A stretch of 64,000 nt of DNA from Pelecanus crispus (lineage: Eukaryota > Chordata > Aves > Pelecaniformes > Pelecanidae): contig NC_134659.1 in the NCBI RefSeq assembly GCF_030463565.1, positions 8,192,511 to 8,256,510 on the forward strand, given 5' to 3'. The notes below the pieces were generated by a model, which had not been told where the DNA came from, made no database searches, and was given only the letters and a program-made list of their open reading frames with translations. Position 1 is the first letter of the stretch. The number at the start of each line of letters is the position of its first letter. This document shows, piece after piece, positions 23,661 through 36,100 of this stretch. Both the position numbers and the translations under genes were made by a program.

Positions 23661-25469
23661 GGTAGCCCCCATGGGGGGCAGGACTCCCCCGGGGGTCTCA
23701 CCCAGCCCTAGAGGCAGGGCGGCGAAGCCCTGGGTGCCCCTTTCCCCCCACACCCCGCAGAGATGGGGCCAGGCGGCGAGCCCCGTGCCCTGCCACGTCC
23801 CCCTCCTCGCCCTGCCGAGGCTCCAAGCCGTGGCGGGATGGGGCGCGTTGCCCCTCCTGATTTTGGCAAAACCGATCACCCTTGGCTCCCTCCCTGGGGA
23901 CAGTCTCTCACACCCTAAAATGGGATTTGAGGTTGTCCATGAACAGCAGCTGGAGGGCTAACCTGCCCCAGCACCCTGCCCAGCACACGGAGGTGTCGGT
24001 AGCCCTTCAGCCAATTTGGGACCCCTGAAACCACTGCTCCTACCCTCCCACAGCCATCGGCACCCCCGGGCACCCCTCACCCAGGCCGTCACTGAGGACC
24101 CCTTCTCAGCCTCGCAGCAGGGGACAAGCTGCGACTCCCACACTCTGGGACCGGTGTCATCAGAGAGCGGCACCGGTTCCTTCATCTCACCAGGCTTTAT
24201 CAGGGACGTTGAGCTCAATCCTCGGTATTTTTGCCAGAGGACTTTGGGGAGGTCTCAGATAAATGCCACCAACCCACTGGAGGAGTGAGCGTGCTGGATC
24301 CAAATGCCGGCCGGACTTGCAAACAACCACCTTCGCATTGCTTTTGTCCCATCCTGGTAAAATTTCATTTGTTTTCCATGTGCCAGAGTTTTCCAAGCAG
24401 CGACAATCTCTACTTTTTTAAAATAATCCTGTGATACGGTTCTCAAATAACGGTGATGAACAGCATAGTCCAAGTGCATTTTCAAGTACCAGAGGTGGGT
24501 AAAGCACCAAGATCTGTCACGGAACGGCCTTTCCTGTCTGGGATAATCAAAACTTTTCTCAATCATCAGATATGTTCTTTGCTGATAAAATGCTCTTAAC
24601 ATATTTTAAGAAATGCTGAGAGAAAGAAATATGGTCAGGAACATAAGTTCAGCCCTGGCCATGCCTGGAAAGCAGAAGAAATGTGGATTTCTCTGTACCC
24701 CATGCTCTACCTCGCTCTGGCGAGGCGCGAGAGCTGAAGCCACAGCTCTGTAAAGCGTTTCACTGCGGCCCCAGCCTCCCGAGAGCCGAATCATCTCCTG
24801 CGGTCTTGTAGTAAAGGAGCGCAGGCGGAAACTGCAGCACACTGAGGGCTGTTCAGTGCCTGTCGAGGGAGGGAGCGTGGGACAGGGCTTGTGCCCTTCT
24901 GCCGTTGTGTAAATCCGAAAGGAGGGGAGCGGGACTCCATCAGCCTCCCAGTTTGGGCACCCCCAGGACTGGCCAGGAATCCCAACCGGCACCTGCTCTT
25001 GGTGGTGCCCAAATCCCCGTTTCAGCGTTCGGGGGGGGCACAGGCCCCCAAAATGGCTGTCAGACTCCAGGCTGCCGTTCTCCCTTTGCGGATCCTCTTT
25101 GAGCGATTCCTCCCCCAGGAGGAATGCCACATCACTTCTTCGACAAGCGCTGAGCACCCAGCATAGCCCTAAAAGAAACAGTAAATACAGTTTACAGCCG
25201 GTGACCACCCATCACCGCACCTGCAGGCGAGGGGTCGCCCACCATGAAGGTGCGGGGTGGGCACTCGGAGCCGGTGGTACAGGCTGAACCCCCGGGCACT
25301 GATGGGTGGTCATCTGCAGGGTCGGGGGGGGACTCTGTCAGACCCCCTGGGGTGGTGGCAGACACCCAGGGTCGGGGCATGGCCAGAGCCGGGGGCTGGA
25401 GGGGCAGCAGCGGGGAGCAGGAGCGGGACCACGCAGGCTCCGCACTGGGGAAACGCTCAGGGGGCTGTG
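23661..25469. other. Unique spacer between minisatellite arrays
   Basis: About 1.8 kb of unique sequence. The middle (24180-24650) is AT-richer than anything within several kilobases and carries the minus-strand frame listed separately. The rest is GC-rich with no exon or transposon recognised. Confidence 0.45.
24255..24602 (-). CDS. Unrecognised 115-codon open frame
   Basis: A minus-strand frame from ATG to stop. Its composition is unusual for this GC-rich region: many Tyr, Phe, Trp, His and Lys (for example QQRTYLMIEKSFDY and CFTHLWYLKMHLDYAVHHRY), and few of the Pro, Gly and Ala that dominate chance frames nearby. A pyrimidine-rich tract ending in CTCTCAG lies 16 nt upstream of the ATG and could be a splice acceptor, but an in-frame TAA separates it from the ATG. 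I do not recognise the protein. It may be an old transposon or a chance frame in an AT-rich island. Confidence 0.15.
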   Translation of the reverse strand: MLRAFYQQRTYLMIEKSFDYPRQERPFRDRSWCFTHLWYLKMHLDYAVHHRYLRTVSQDYFKKVEIVAAWKTLAHGKQMKFYQDGTKAMRRWLFASPAGIWIQHAHSSSGLVAFI

Positions 25470-26870
25470 GGTGCAAGAGTCGTTACTGGGAGGGGCAATT
25501 GCCTCAGAGGTCCTCGTTACTGGGAGGACTGCTGGGGGGCAATCACCCCACGGGCCCACGGGCCCTTGTTACTGGGAGGACTGGGGGGGGGGGGGGGCAG
25601 AAATTGCCTCAGAGGACCCTGTTACTGGGAGGCAATTGCCTCAGATGTCCTTGTTACTGGGAGGTCTGGGTGGTGTGCAAGTACCTCAGAGGTCCTCGTT
25701 ACTGGGAGGACTGGGGAGGGCAATTGCCTCAGATGCCCTTGTTACTGGGAAGACTGGGCAGGGTAATTATCACAGAGGTCCTCATTACTGGGAGGACTGG
25801 GGAGGGCAGTCACACCAGGGGCCCTTGTTACTGGAAGGACTGGGGGGGCCCAATTGCCTCAGGGGTCCCTGTTACTGGGAGGACTGGGGGGGTGTGTGGA
25901 AATTGCCTCAGAGGCCCTTGTTACTGGGAGGACTGGGCAGGGTAATTATCACAGAGGCCCTCGTTACTGGGAGGATTGGCAGGGGGGCAGTCACCCCACA
26001 GGCCCTTGTTACTGGGAGGACTGGGGAAGGCAAGTGCCTCAGAGGTCCCTGTAACTGGGAGTACTGGGCAGGGTAATTATCACAGAGGTCCTCGTTACTG
26101 GGAGGACGGTGGGGGGCAGAAATTGCCCCAGAGGCCCTCATTAGTGGGAGGCCTGGGGGGGCCAATTGCCTCAGAGGCCCTTGTTACTGGGAGGACTGAG
26201 CAGGGTAATTATCAGAGGTCCTTGTTACTGGGAGGACTGGGCAGGGTAAATATCAGAGGTCCTTGTTACTGGGAGGACTGGCAGGGGGGGCAGTTACCCC
26301 ACAGGCCCTCGTTACTGGGAGGACTGGGGAAGGCAATTGCCTCAGAGGTCCCTGTTACTGGGAGTACTGGGGGGGGCTATGGCAATTGCCTCAGAGGCCC
26401 TTGTTACTGGGAGGACTGGGCAGGGTAATTATGACAGAGGTCCTCATTACTGGGAGGACTGGGGAAGGCAAGTGCCTCAGAGGTCCCTGTTCCTGGGAGG
26501 ACTGGGGGGGGGCAGAAATTGCTCCAGAGGCCCTTGTTAGTGGGAGGCCTGGGGGGGCCAAATTGCCTCAGAGGCCCTTGTAACTGGGAGGACTGGGCAG
26601 GGTAATTATCAGAGGTCCTCGTTACTGGGAGGACTGGGGAAGGCAATTGCCTCAGAGGTCCCTGTTACTGGGAGTACTGGGGGGGGGCAGAAATTGCCCC
26701 AGAGGCCCTCGTTAGTGGGAGGCCGGGGGGGGGGCAATTGCCTCAGAGGCCCCTGTAACTGGGAGGACTGGGGGGGGGGGCAATTACCTCAGAGGCCCTC
26801 CCTGCTGGAAGGCCTGGGGGGGGCACCCCCTCGAGCGCCCCCATCACTGCGAGGGCGCAGTGGCCTCAGA
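25470..26870 (+). repeat. Large minisatellite upstream of TMEM183A, 43-53 bp unit, about 30 copies
   Basis: Roughly 31 copies of a unit centred on TTACTGGGAGGACTGGG, then a variable linker, then CAGAGGTCC(T/C)(T/C)G. Spacing between successive TTACTGGG cores is mostly 43-53 bp (32-34 bp in two early copies). Linkers come in distinct types: GGCAATTGCCT, GGGTAATTATCAC, GGGGGCAGTCACCCCACAGG and GGGGGGCAGAAATTGCCCC. These recur in a partly regular order. One copy contains a run of 15 G (25583-25597). The array ends about 120 bp before the first CRE of the TMEM183A promoter. Confidence 0.95.
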
Positions 26871-26874
26871 GCCG

Positions 26875-27102
26875 CTCCCTGCGGGGGGAAATGCCCGCCG
26901 GGGCCCCGTTACCGGGAGGCCGGCACTGGGGGGGCCGGGGGAGCGGCGCCGCGCCGGGCGGTGCCAACAGACCCGCCGTGGCCCGCCGCCGTGACGTCAG
27001 CGCGGCGCGCCGGCAGGGTCGCGGCCGGGTGACGTCATGGTCTCGCGCGGGGGCGGCGCCGTCCCCGCTGTCCCCGCGGCCCCGCTGCGGCCCGGGCGGG
27101 AC
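26875..27102 (+). promoter_or_regulatory. CpG-island promoter of TMEM183A with two CREs
   Basis: TATA-less, very CpG-rich sequence directly upstream of the TMEM183A start codon. It contains two perfect cyclic-AMP response elements, TGACGTCA at 26992-26999 and 27030-27037, 38 bp apart. CREB/ATF binding to paired CREs near the start site is typical of CpG-island housekeeping promoters. The second CRE overlaps an in-frame upstream ATG (27037). The CpG island continues into intron 1. Confidence 0.75.
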
Positions 27103-30100
27103 ATGGCCCCTCGCGGCCGCCCCGCCGCCGCCGCCATGCCCAAGAGGGGCGCCCGCAAGCGCCTCAAGTTCCGGGCCGACGACGTCTGCTCCGAGCGCGG
27201 TGAGCACCGGGCCGGGCCTGCGGCGGGGCCAGGCAAGGGCCCGGGCCTGCCGGGGGAGACGGCCTGGGCTGGCCGGAGAGGAGGGGCCGGGCCTGGGCTG
27301 GGGCCTGAGGGACGAAGCGGCCTCGCCCGAGGGGTTGAGGGGCCTGGGCACGGCCGGGGGGTGGGAGGTGAGCCGGGCCCGCTCGGGCCTGTGGAGGGAG
27401 AGAGCTGGGGGGGTCCGGCCTGGTGTGGGGGCGTGGGAATGAGCTCTCTTGGCCCGCGAGGAAGGGGCGCCGGGCCTGGGGGATCAGCCGGGCGTGAGCG
27501 GGGCTGTGTGAGGGGCCGTGGGGCTTGGCCTTGGTTGCGGGGGCGGGGGTGGTCCCCTGGGCCCGGTAGCCCGATGGGCTGGGGTGGAGGCCTGCTGGGG
27601 GCTCCCGACCCGCACCTCTCTGCTCCGGCTCCTTTTCCTGTTTGTGCACCTCTTGCTCAAGCCTCTGCTCCTGTGGGGAGTGTCCCCTGGAGGGATCGCG
27701 GCTCTCAGACCTTCTGTCCCCTCCCCTGTAAGCCATAATCCCACTGATGCCCTGTCTCCTGACTCTCCTGCAGTGACGGTGGCAGATTATGCTAACTCAG
27801 ACCCAGCTGTCGTGAAATCTGGACGGGTGAAAAAAGCTGTGGCCAATGCAGTTCAGCAGGAAGGTGAGTCTGTGCTGGGGAGCCTGCCTTCCCCAGGCTG
27901 CCTCTCCATTTTGCTGGCCTCCCCATGATGCGGGAAACTCCCCCTTCCATGGCCTGAGACAGTCCGTCTCATTTGGTGCCTGAAAATGAGTCTGTGTTCC
28001 TCTGCAGAATCAGGTTTTTAGGATCTTAGGAGGTTTTGTAGAAAGTCTGTTGGAAGTCCAGTGAGAATTGCTGAGTCTTTGTTAGTGCCTGAAATGGAAG
28101 GTCTTTTTCCATTAACTGCTGGGTGTTATCTCCTGCTTAGAGCAGAAAATAACGTGATAGGAGTCTTTATTACTTCATTACCTCATATAACACTGTAGAC
28201 AACTTTATTAGCAGGTGTTCCCACTGCAAAGAATTGTATGATAGTTCTGGCGTGTTCCCCCCCTGTGCTGCAAGCTGCAAGGACGTTCTTTTGAGGGTGT
28301 TGCTGTTTCCTTGGTGAACTGTGTAAACAAACAGTTTCCTGGAAAGGTACTGCAATATTTTGTTATTTACTTCCTCCTTGGTGTTTAGCTGCTGGGAGCA
28401 TTCTGAACTAACACACCCTGTTTGCTTGAGAAATGTTAATGTTTAGGCCTTGACTCTTAAATGTAGCTGGTCACACCTGTTGGAGGTGAATGTTATTACC
28501 TTGACAGTGATGACTGAACCCTTCATGTAGGAAAATGCTTGTTATGTTGCTGAAATCTTATACATTTAAAGAAAATATGCTCTTTGGGCAAGTGCCTCTC
28601 ATGGGGAAACTGTACCAGGCAGTGGTGCTGGTGAATATCCTTTTTAGCTGCTCCTTCTCAAGGTTTTAAGATCAGGGCACCTCCCTTTTTTGTTGCCTCC
28701 TTTGTAATAGGCTGGGGGCTTCCTTCTTCCCATTCCCTCTCCTGTTGACCCTTCTATATTCTCTCTCTTTGAGGCAGTGCCTGGAAGTACTGCACTTCAG
28801 CATCATACCTGGCAAACTCTGTTGTCTTTTCTTTCTCCCTACCCCACCCCAAGTCCTTGCATCCAGCATCACCTGCTTTGTCTGGCTTAACCCCTCTCCT
28901 AAAATCCTGCTCTGTTTCTGGCTCACCTCCACACTATCTAGATGACTCTGTGTCGCAGCGGTTCCCTGCCTGCCCCTTTCTCAGGTCTTTGCAGTGCAGA
29001 GTCACTGGGGCTTTCCCCTCCTTATGCGGGGATCCTGGGGATCTCTCCTCCCCAGCCCCAGGGCTGTGCCACAGCCTTATCTGGTGCAGTCCTGACGCAT
29101 GCTACAGCCTTATCTGGTGCAGCATGCCAGGGCATGGGGATAGCAGGCAGCTGGGAGGAGACAGCAGAGTTTTAGCCTTTGGCCTCGCTCGCCTCCTGTC
29201 TCTTGGCTCCAAGTAAACATTGCACTGCGTGTGACTGCCAGCAAGCGGAGAGCTTCATGGGCAGGGGAGCAAAGGCCAGGTGGAATTTTCCTTAGCTTTT
29301 TTCCTCCCCATCCTAACCTCCAGGGATGAGGTGGGGATTACTGCTGTGAGATGAAGAGAGGGTGCCTCTGCAAGGTTGCAGTGCAGCATGATTCAGTCGG
29401 CTCAGATGCTCGTCTTTCCTTTGCAGAGTGTGACAGTTTCTTTTTCTAAACCCCTCTCTGAGTTCTGTCAGTTGTTGCCCTCTCTGCTTGGCTGTATTTG
29501 ATGTCATAACTTACTGCCATTCACATTACTATCTATTCCTCTTTCTTTTTTGCCTATAAAAGGTCATGTAGGGAGGGCAGTACGATTTGACAGTGAGAGA
29601 TAACCGCTGTCATGAATGTGTACAGTTTACACAGTAACTGTGCAAAGCAAGTAGAACTGGTTTAGCAAAGCACTGTAAGTATCTCTAGTCAGTGGGTACA
29701 GTCAAGCTCTATCTTAAGACTGTCTTTCCATCTCTGTCTTACCTTTTCAAAACCTTGTTCTGTGGTTAGAAATGAGAACATCTCTCACCTGAGTTTATTT
29801 ATGGTCAGTTCCTGATCTTTTTTTTTCCCCCCTGCTACCCTGTCCCTTTAATTCAAATAGCACATCTTGCTCTCCAGTGGCTCTGGTGACTGTAACCGTG
29901 AGGTATAAAACCTTCCTGGGCTCCAGTTTGTGCTAGGTTAGAAAAGCTTGAGCAGTGCAAGCCTCCTCTGGCACAGTCAGGTGCCTCTTGGTAGAAGTCT
30001 TCACCCAGCGCTTTAGGTTGAAATTCAACTTTCTTGAATGAATTTTACAGACTATTTGCAAAGCATTTGTAATGCTGTTACAATGCTGGTCTCTCTATGA

Positions 30101-33100
30101 CAGTGCCTCATGCAGCTGTAATGTAGGACCGCACCTTTCTTTTTCAAGACTGCCATTACTGTCTCACACGTGGATTTTTCTGCCCTAATGAGCCCTCAGT
30201 TTACAGACCAACTTTTAAAAATAATATTTCTTAACAAGGATGTGTCTAAACATCTCCCCAGAGGCAGGGGAAAAAAAAAACCAGCCAACCCCACCCCAAA
30301 CAGCCCCCCCCCCCCACCTGACTCCACTTGCTGTTTTCCTCATTAGGCCACAGAGTCTTTCCCTTCACTAAATTCTAGGATAAGTGGAGCTCCTGTATGC
30401 TTGGCACTGAGTTATATCGCTGAGGGGTTGTGTGTCATCGGTCACGGGATCTCTTTGTCCTGCTGAGAAGGGATCTCCTCTGTGTTCATAGAACAATTCA
30501 GAAGAGGTGCTGACTCTATACAGGCTGAACGGTGGTCATGCAAGGAAGCTCTGGTATGCAGGGGAACCAGTTAGCACTGTAGAAAAAGAGCCTGTTGTTT
30601 TATTCAGAATTGTCAACAGCTTCAGCTAAACCAGTGGGATCATCTGCATAATGTGCTGGTAATCGTCCTCATTGTTCATTCTTCTAAACAAGAAGCTGAA
30701 TAATTATGTTTCCAATTCACTCACCCGTGCTAATCTTTCTCTGACAAGGTAATCCTCGGGCCCAGGATTTACTTGCTCGTGTCACTCACCAGAAAGCTTT
30801 AATGCAGTTAGCATTCTTAGCAGTCACTGTGGCAGTGGTTCCACTAAAATATCTCCTGAACTTGGGTCACCTTTTTCTCTCTGCTAGTGTACTTACTGTG
30901 TCGTTGCTTGTCATTTTAGTAAAATCCCTCTGTGGTTTGGAAGCTTCTTGTGTTCCTGCTGAGGAAGTTCTCTCCGTGTCGGGAGAGTCTTGTGACAGCA
31001 GCGATGAAATGGATACAAAGGAAAGCATCAACGGGCGAACTGCGTCTAGAAAAAAGAAGAGCAAAAGGCACAAAGGTACTGTCACCAGCCTCTCCTGGGG
31101 GGCTCCGTGTGGGCTGCTTCCACATCTTCTGTGCGTGTGATGTTAATGCTTGCTAGTCATGGGGCTCTTTGGGGCATTCTGTAACTTGTATGTGCACAAA
31201 GAAATGCCAAGGGTTAAATCACTTTTGAATCTGCTGGGACTTGGTCAGAGGTGTTGTCTTTTCACTGAGGCGGAGCCTTGGGCTTGAAATCAAAGCCTGA
31301 GAGCTCCTTGCTTTCAGTAAACTTCTCTCAACCTTGGAAAACCAGTGCTGCTCTTCAAAAGAGTTGTGAAACTCTGCCACTGGACGTGTTACTTCATTGA
31401 ACATGTGTTGGTGAAAGCAGGGTTTGCTTTGGGCAAAAACCAGTGTTGCTGTCCATGATGCATTTGTTGGTAAAATACAGGCTCCATCTTCAGGATGTTT
31501 CCAAGGCTGTGGTTTGTTACAAATGAGTTCAGAGGGCTCTTTTTGAAGCAAGCAAGTGAATTTGGCCCTAGTGGCATCATAGTAAGTTAATTCCAGGGAG
31601 ATGTATCCTTCAGCATTTACACTTTGTACAACTGTATAGAAAGCAATCTGCAACGCAGTCTAAGCGACAAACTGTTCTGCTGCGCTATGGGATCCTGCAG
31701 AAGTTTCTAATAACAGGTTGCTTTCAGGTTGAGAAACAAAGTCTAACTTGGTGTCTTGAATTTAAGAAAAACTTAACTTTATTAATGCTGATACTAATTT
31801 GTGTACCCCGTGAACCTCCACTATGGACTGTAGATGCGCGGTGCTCCTCTGGGATAGGAGATTAATCTCTTTTATTAAGATGTACTTGGAAATTCTGGAA
31901 AAATAATATCCGAGTGGCTGGAGTTATGGGAGTTACGAGTCTGGAAATACAGTATTCTGTTCTACCACAACCTTGTCTTATTTCTGCTAAGCGTTCAGGG
32001 AAGAAAAAATGGTAACAGACTAGTGATGCTTCTGGCAGCACTCTGCAGTCCAGCAGTTGTGTAGTTTAATGGCCTCTTGAGTTAGAGCTGAAAGAGCAGA
32101 GTGGATGTTACAGCCCGCTGTGGGTGTGCCTGCCGTAAATCTGTAGCAGTGTAGGGAAGTGATCACATCCAGAGCTTTCCTTGGCAATGAATGTAACAAT
32201 TATCACATGAGGATAATGCACTGCCCTGCTGTCTCAGGATTAGGTCTGGCACCCTCAAGTTCTTAAACACCTCCTTTATGCCACTTCTTCACAAACCTTG
32301 TAGCAGTTTCTTCTGTTAGCACTGGGTACAGGTTGTATGTGTTCTCTCTCTTAATGTTCCTAATGCTTGGTATTGTTCAGCCATTTATATTCTCTCCTAA
32401 AGTTGGAGCAATGTCTGTGGAAAAACGTGTGGTGTTAACTTAAAACCACTGCACGAATGAAAAGAGTTTCTGAACCTTCAGTTCTGTTGGAGCAGTTCTG
32501 ACACCTCTGAGAGGAAGAACAGGCCGTTCTCTTAATCTGAATTACTTTAAAAGTTTCCCATCCAAGAAGCTTTAATGAAATTACAGATTTAAGAAAAGCA
32601 GCTGATTAGCCAGTTGCAGAAGAGAATTGCTTGCCCTCCCTAGCAGAGCTCCTACAAAAATATTGTGACCATTTGAACAAAGAATTGACAAGCTTGGCAA
32701 TGTCTGAATGTTTGGGGACTTCTAGTGTAAAGCATTTTTTGATGACCTGTTAAATTAGCAGTTTTGATAAAAATGCATGAGCTTGGCCCTCCTTTACATA
32801 AAGTTGCCTCTGTATTTGCTATCCGATTTTTATTTCTTCACTTAAGTGTTATTTTTCAGCTGTGAAAGGGTCAAGCATTGAAACAGGGTCCAGAATGGCT
32901 GTAGGGTTTCCATCCTTGAATACAGTCAGAACTTGATTGGACAAGATCCTGAACAAAGTCATCTAATTCAGCCTGCTTTGAGCTGGGCTGTTTGGACTTG
33001 AGACCTCCAGAGAACCTTTGCAGCCTGAATTATTCTTTGAATCAGCCATTTTGCATACTTGTGCAAACAGTGCAGCAGGGAAAAATGATGACATATATCC

Positions 33101-36100
33101 AGCAAAGGGAAGGTGTAACAGTTGCACGGATGGGCAAGTGCATGCTGATGAAAACCAGTAGCAGTGATAATGAAGTTGTACTAACTAGGGCTTGTTCGGC
33201 TGACTGCGTGTATGTATGTATTTCAGCTGCTTACCCTGTGCTACCAGCAGTAAAGCACACACCTCTAGATGTGATGTGATAAAGAGGTTATTTACTACAC
33301 TAACATACCTTCATTGCATTTAGAAAATCCTGATGGGGGTGGTGGAGAAGAATACCCCATTGATATCTGGCTGTTGCTGGCTTCCTACATTCGCCCTGAA
33401 GACATCGTCCGGTTTTCTTTGATTTGCAAGAAAGCCTGGACTGTTACTTGCACTGCTGCCTTTTGGACCAGGCTTTACAGAAGGTGAGACTCTAGAAAAT
33501 TTTTAAACTATTTGTAGGAGGCTTCAGCAGTGAACAGCTCTCTGCAGAGCTGTAAAATAAGGGAGTAATTCCCTATAGGCTTGGGTCCTGTAGTGTTTGC
33601 ATATTGACATGGTGACGCAGGCCTGAGTTGGCAAAGGGTTGTGGTACATTGCATCTGCTTTGGATCTGGAAATGGATGTGTGTGGCATATTCCTGTATGT
33701 TCTGCATAAAATCTCAAAGCATCGTGTGCTTTTCTGCACACGGCCTACACATTCCCATTTGTAACAGTGTGGGTGAAACACTCAAAGTGCTTACAGTAAG
33801 GTCAGTGCCATTACCTTACTGAAAGACAGGCAAACATGACTGATAGAAAACTTGCCCTGCCTCAAGCTTTGATCACGGCCACATTCCTGTAATTAGGGTG
33901 GCCTTAGAGAAACAAAGGCATTTTGGAGCTGTCTTGGTGGCAGAAGTAAGTTATAAATAAAGTAAGAGAAGAGCAAAGATGTGGTTAAAACTTGAAACAA
34001 ATCCTTCTGCCCTGGTGCATGTCATTTGGACTTTCCTTCAGGACAAAACATTTTCTTTACGTTTCTGTATGTGTTGCCCAGGAGGTGCAAGCAGCAGGAG
34101 CACAGAGCGAATAGCAGCCATGGTCGTCCTCGCTCCTGTTTTTTAGTGTGAAGTTGCCTAGCAAAGGCTCCTTTGGCATCTGATCAAAAAACGACCCTCG
34201 AGCGCAGGCGTTCAGACTGCTCAGGCAGTTGTCTGCAAGCATGCAGTCAAGCTCAGCTAAAGTGATTCCTTGAGAACCTGCAGGAATCTGCAGGCCTTTG
34301 TGCATCCTGCAGCTAGAACACCATCTGGTCTCTCTGGGCAAACTGTCTGCAAGGAATTACTGGGGACTTGTAGCCTGATACGCTTATGGGTATGCTGGAA
34401 ACCTGTCTGATGCAGGTAGAGTCTTCGAGACTGTCGTGTGATTTCATGTAGAGCAGTACAACACCCTTGAAGCACTTGGAGTCGGCAGGAGGTCCTCTGA
34501 TCAATCAGATGTTCAGTTTTCTCTCAACATTGATCTCTTCATAGCTCTCTTCTGCACGTCTGGCATTCTGACCCTTCAGCATGTGTTGGGTTTGTCGTTG
34601 GCTTTTCAGGCATTACAGTCTGGATGCGTACCTGCCTCTCCGCTTGCGGCCAGAGTCCATGGAGAAGCTGCACTGTCTCCGTGCGTGTGTCATCCGGTCG
34701 CTGTACCACATGTATGAGCCTTTCGCATCTCGAGTCTCCAGGAATCCAGCTATTCCAGACAGTACTCCCAGCACTTTAAAAAATTCCAGAGTAAGTGGAA
34801 TCACTAAGGAAGTTGGATATGTCTGAGATGTTGCTCTTTCTGGTTTTTTTGTTCTCTTTCTAGAAGAAAAATAGATGATGTTTAGATGGTCGCCAGTGAA
34901 GCTTGGGTGTAGGATGATTACTAACTTTGAATAGTGATTTTTAAAAGTATGCTGGTTACTTGTGTCTGTATAGTTGGTACTGCAGAAGGTTACTTTTCTG
35001 GGTTACTTTTCTGGGTAACTTCTGCTTAAGTCTTACCACAACATCTTTGTAATCAGCAAAAAGGCACTTGCTTCACTGAATGTCAGAACTGCTAGGGATA
35101 TTTGCAGCTATCCCTTCCTCTGTTGCAACTTTGTTGCTGACAGGAGGTTGCAGTAGGATCAGCTTTTATATCTTCTGCTTTATTCTGATGCTGTCTGCCA
35201 GAATACATCTTTTCTCCATAGCAGGCAGCTGGAGAGATCAGAAGTGACACTGATAGCCTCTGAAAGGGAGTCATTTCATACTACGTTCCTGTAGGTCATC
35301 CATCATCTTTGGTGTCTGGGCGAGGGAGGGTAGTGAGGTTGTGAGCATGGCAAATGTGCAGAGCAAATGTCTGCTTTGGGACTGGGGCTGCAGTTGTGTT
35401 GGGCTGTAAAGGGTTTGTGTCTAGTGTGGGCAGGCAATTCTCTTTGCTATCCCAGCTTGGAGCACTTGCATATCCATTCCTCTTTAATTGCTGTTGACCA
35501 TTAACTCTGAAATGCCTCTGTGTCTCTTGTTTGGTTTTAACTTGCAATTGGCTGATACTCTGTGAGCAGCTTAAGCAACCATGTGAATTCTCCACTGTCC
35601 AAATCCAAAGTCAAAAACCTGTTGAACGAGGTTTTTGGAGCCAAACTGAAGTGGTTTTGGTTCAAGAGTTGTACTTTCTTTTCATGCGAAACAGAGCAAC
35701 CTCGTCTATCCTATCCGTATGTGACATCCCTCCTTTCTTCCTTCCTCTCCTTGGGTGGATACTGGAAAAAAAATGTCATACGGCTTAGGGAGCATCCAGC
35801 AGTAGCACAGGCAGGTGGTGCTGCAGAGCAGGAGAAAAGCAGACAGTTCTGTGTGTCGTCTTGTCTCTGCATCCAGAGCTCTTCATTCTCTTCCCGAATC
35901 CCCAGTTTGGGTATCATCTTTCTTAAAAGATAAAGAGCAAAACATTTCTAGGAAATTCCAACTTAACCTTAGTTATTCTAGGTCTAACTTCCTACCACTG
36001 CTCTGGTCAGATAGCATGGCTGTAAGAGCTAGAAACCCTGAGATGATGCTGGCAGGGTCAGCATTTTGGAAGCATTCACGTTGACATCATAACGGCTTTG

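Noticed and set aside
22545-23711. 388-codon plus-strand frame and overlapping long minus-strand frames
   Set aside because: The translation is the 58-bp repeat read in shifting registers (GVTELLWGGQ-like peptides). Stops are absent only because the unit lacks them.
25244-26583. Several repeat-encoded frames (GPCYWEDWGG-type peptides)
   Set aside because: Product of the minisatellite upstream of TMEM183A; unit length is not a constant multiple of three, so no frame is maintained.
30802-31140. 112-codon plus-strand frame as a separate gene
   Set aside because: It is TMEM183A exon 3 plus flanking intron read-through; the hydrophobic N-terminal part is intron.
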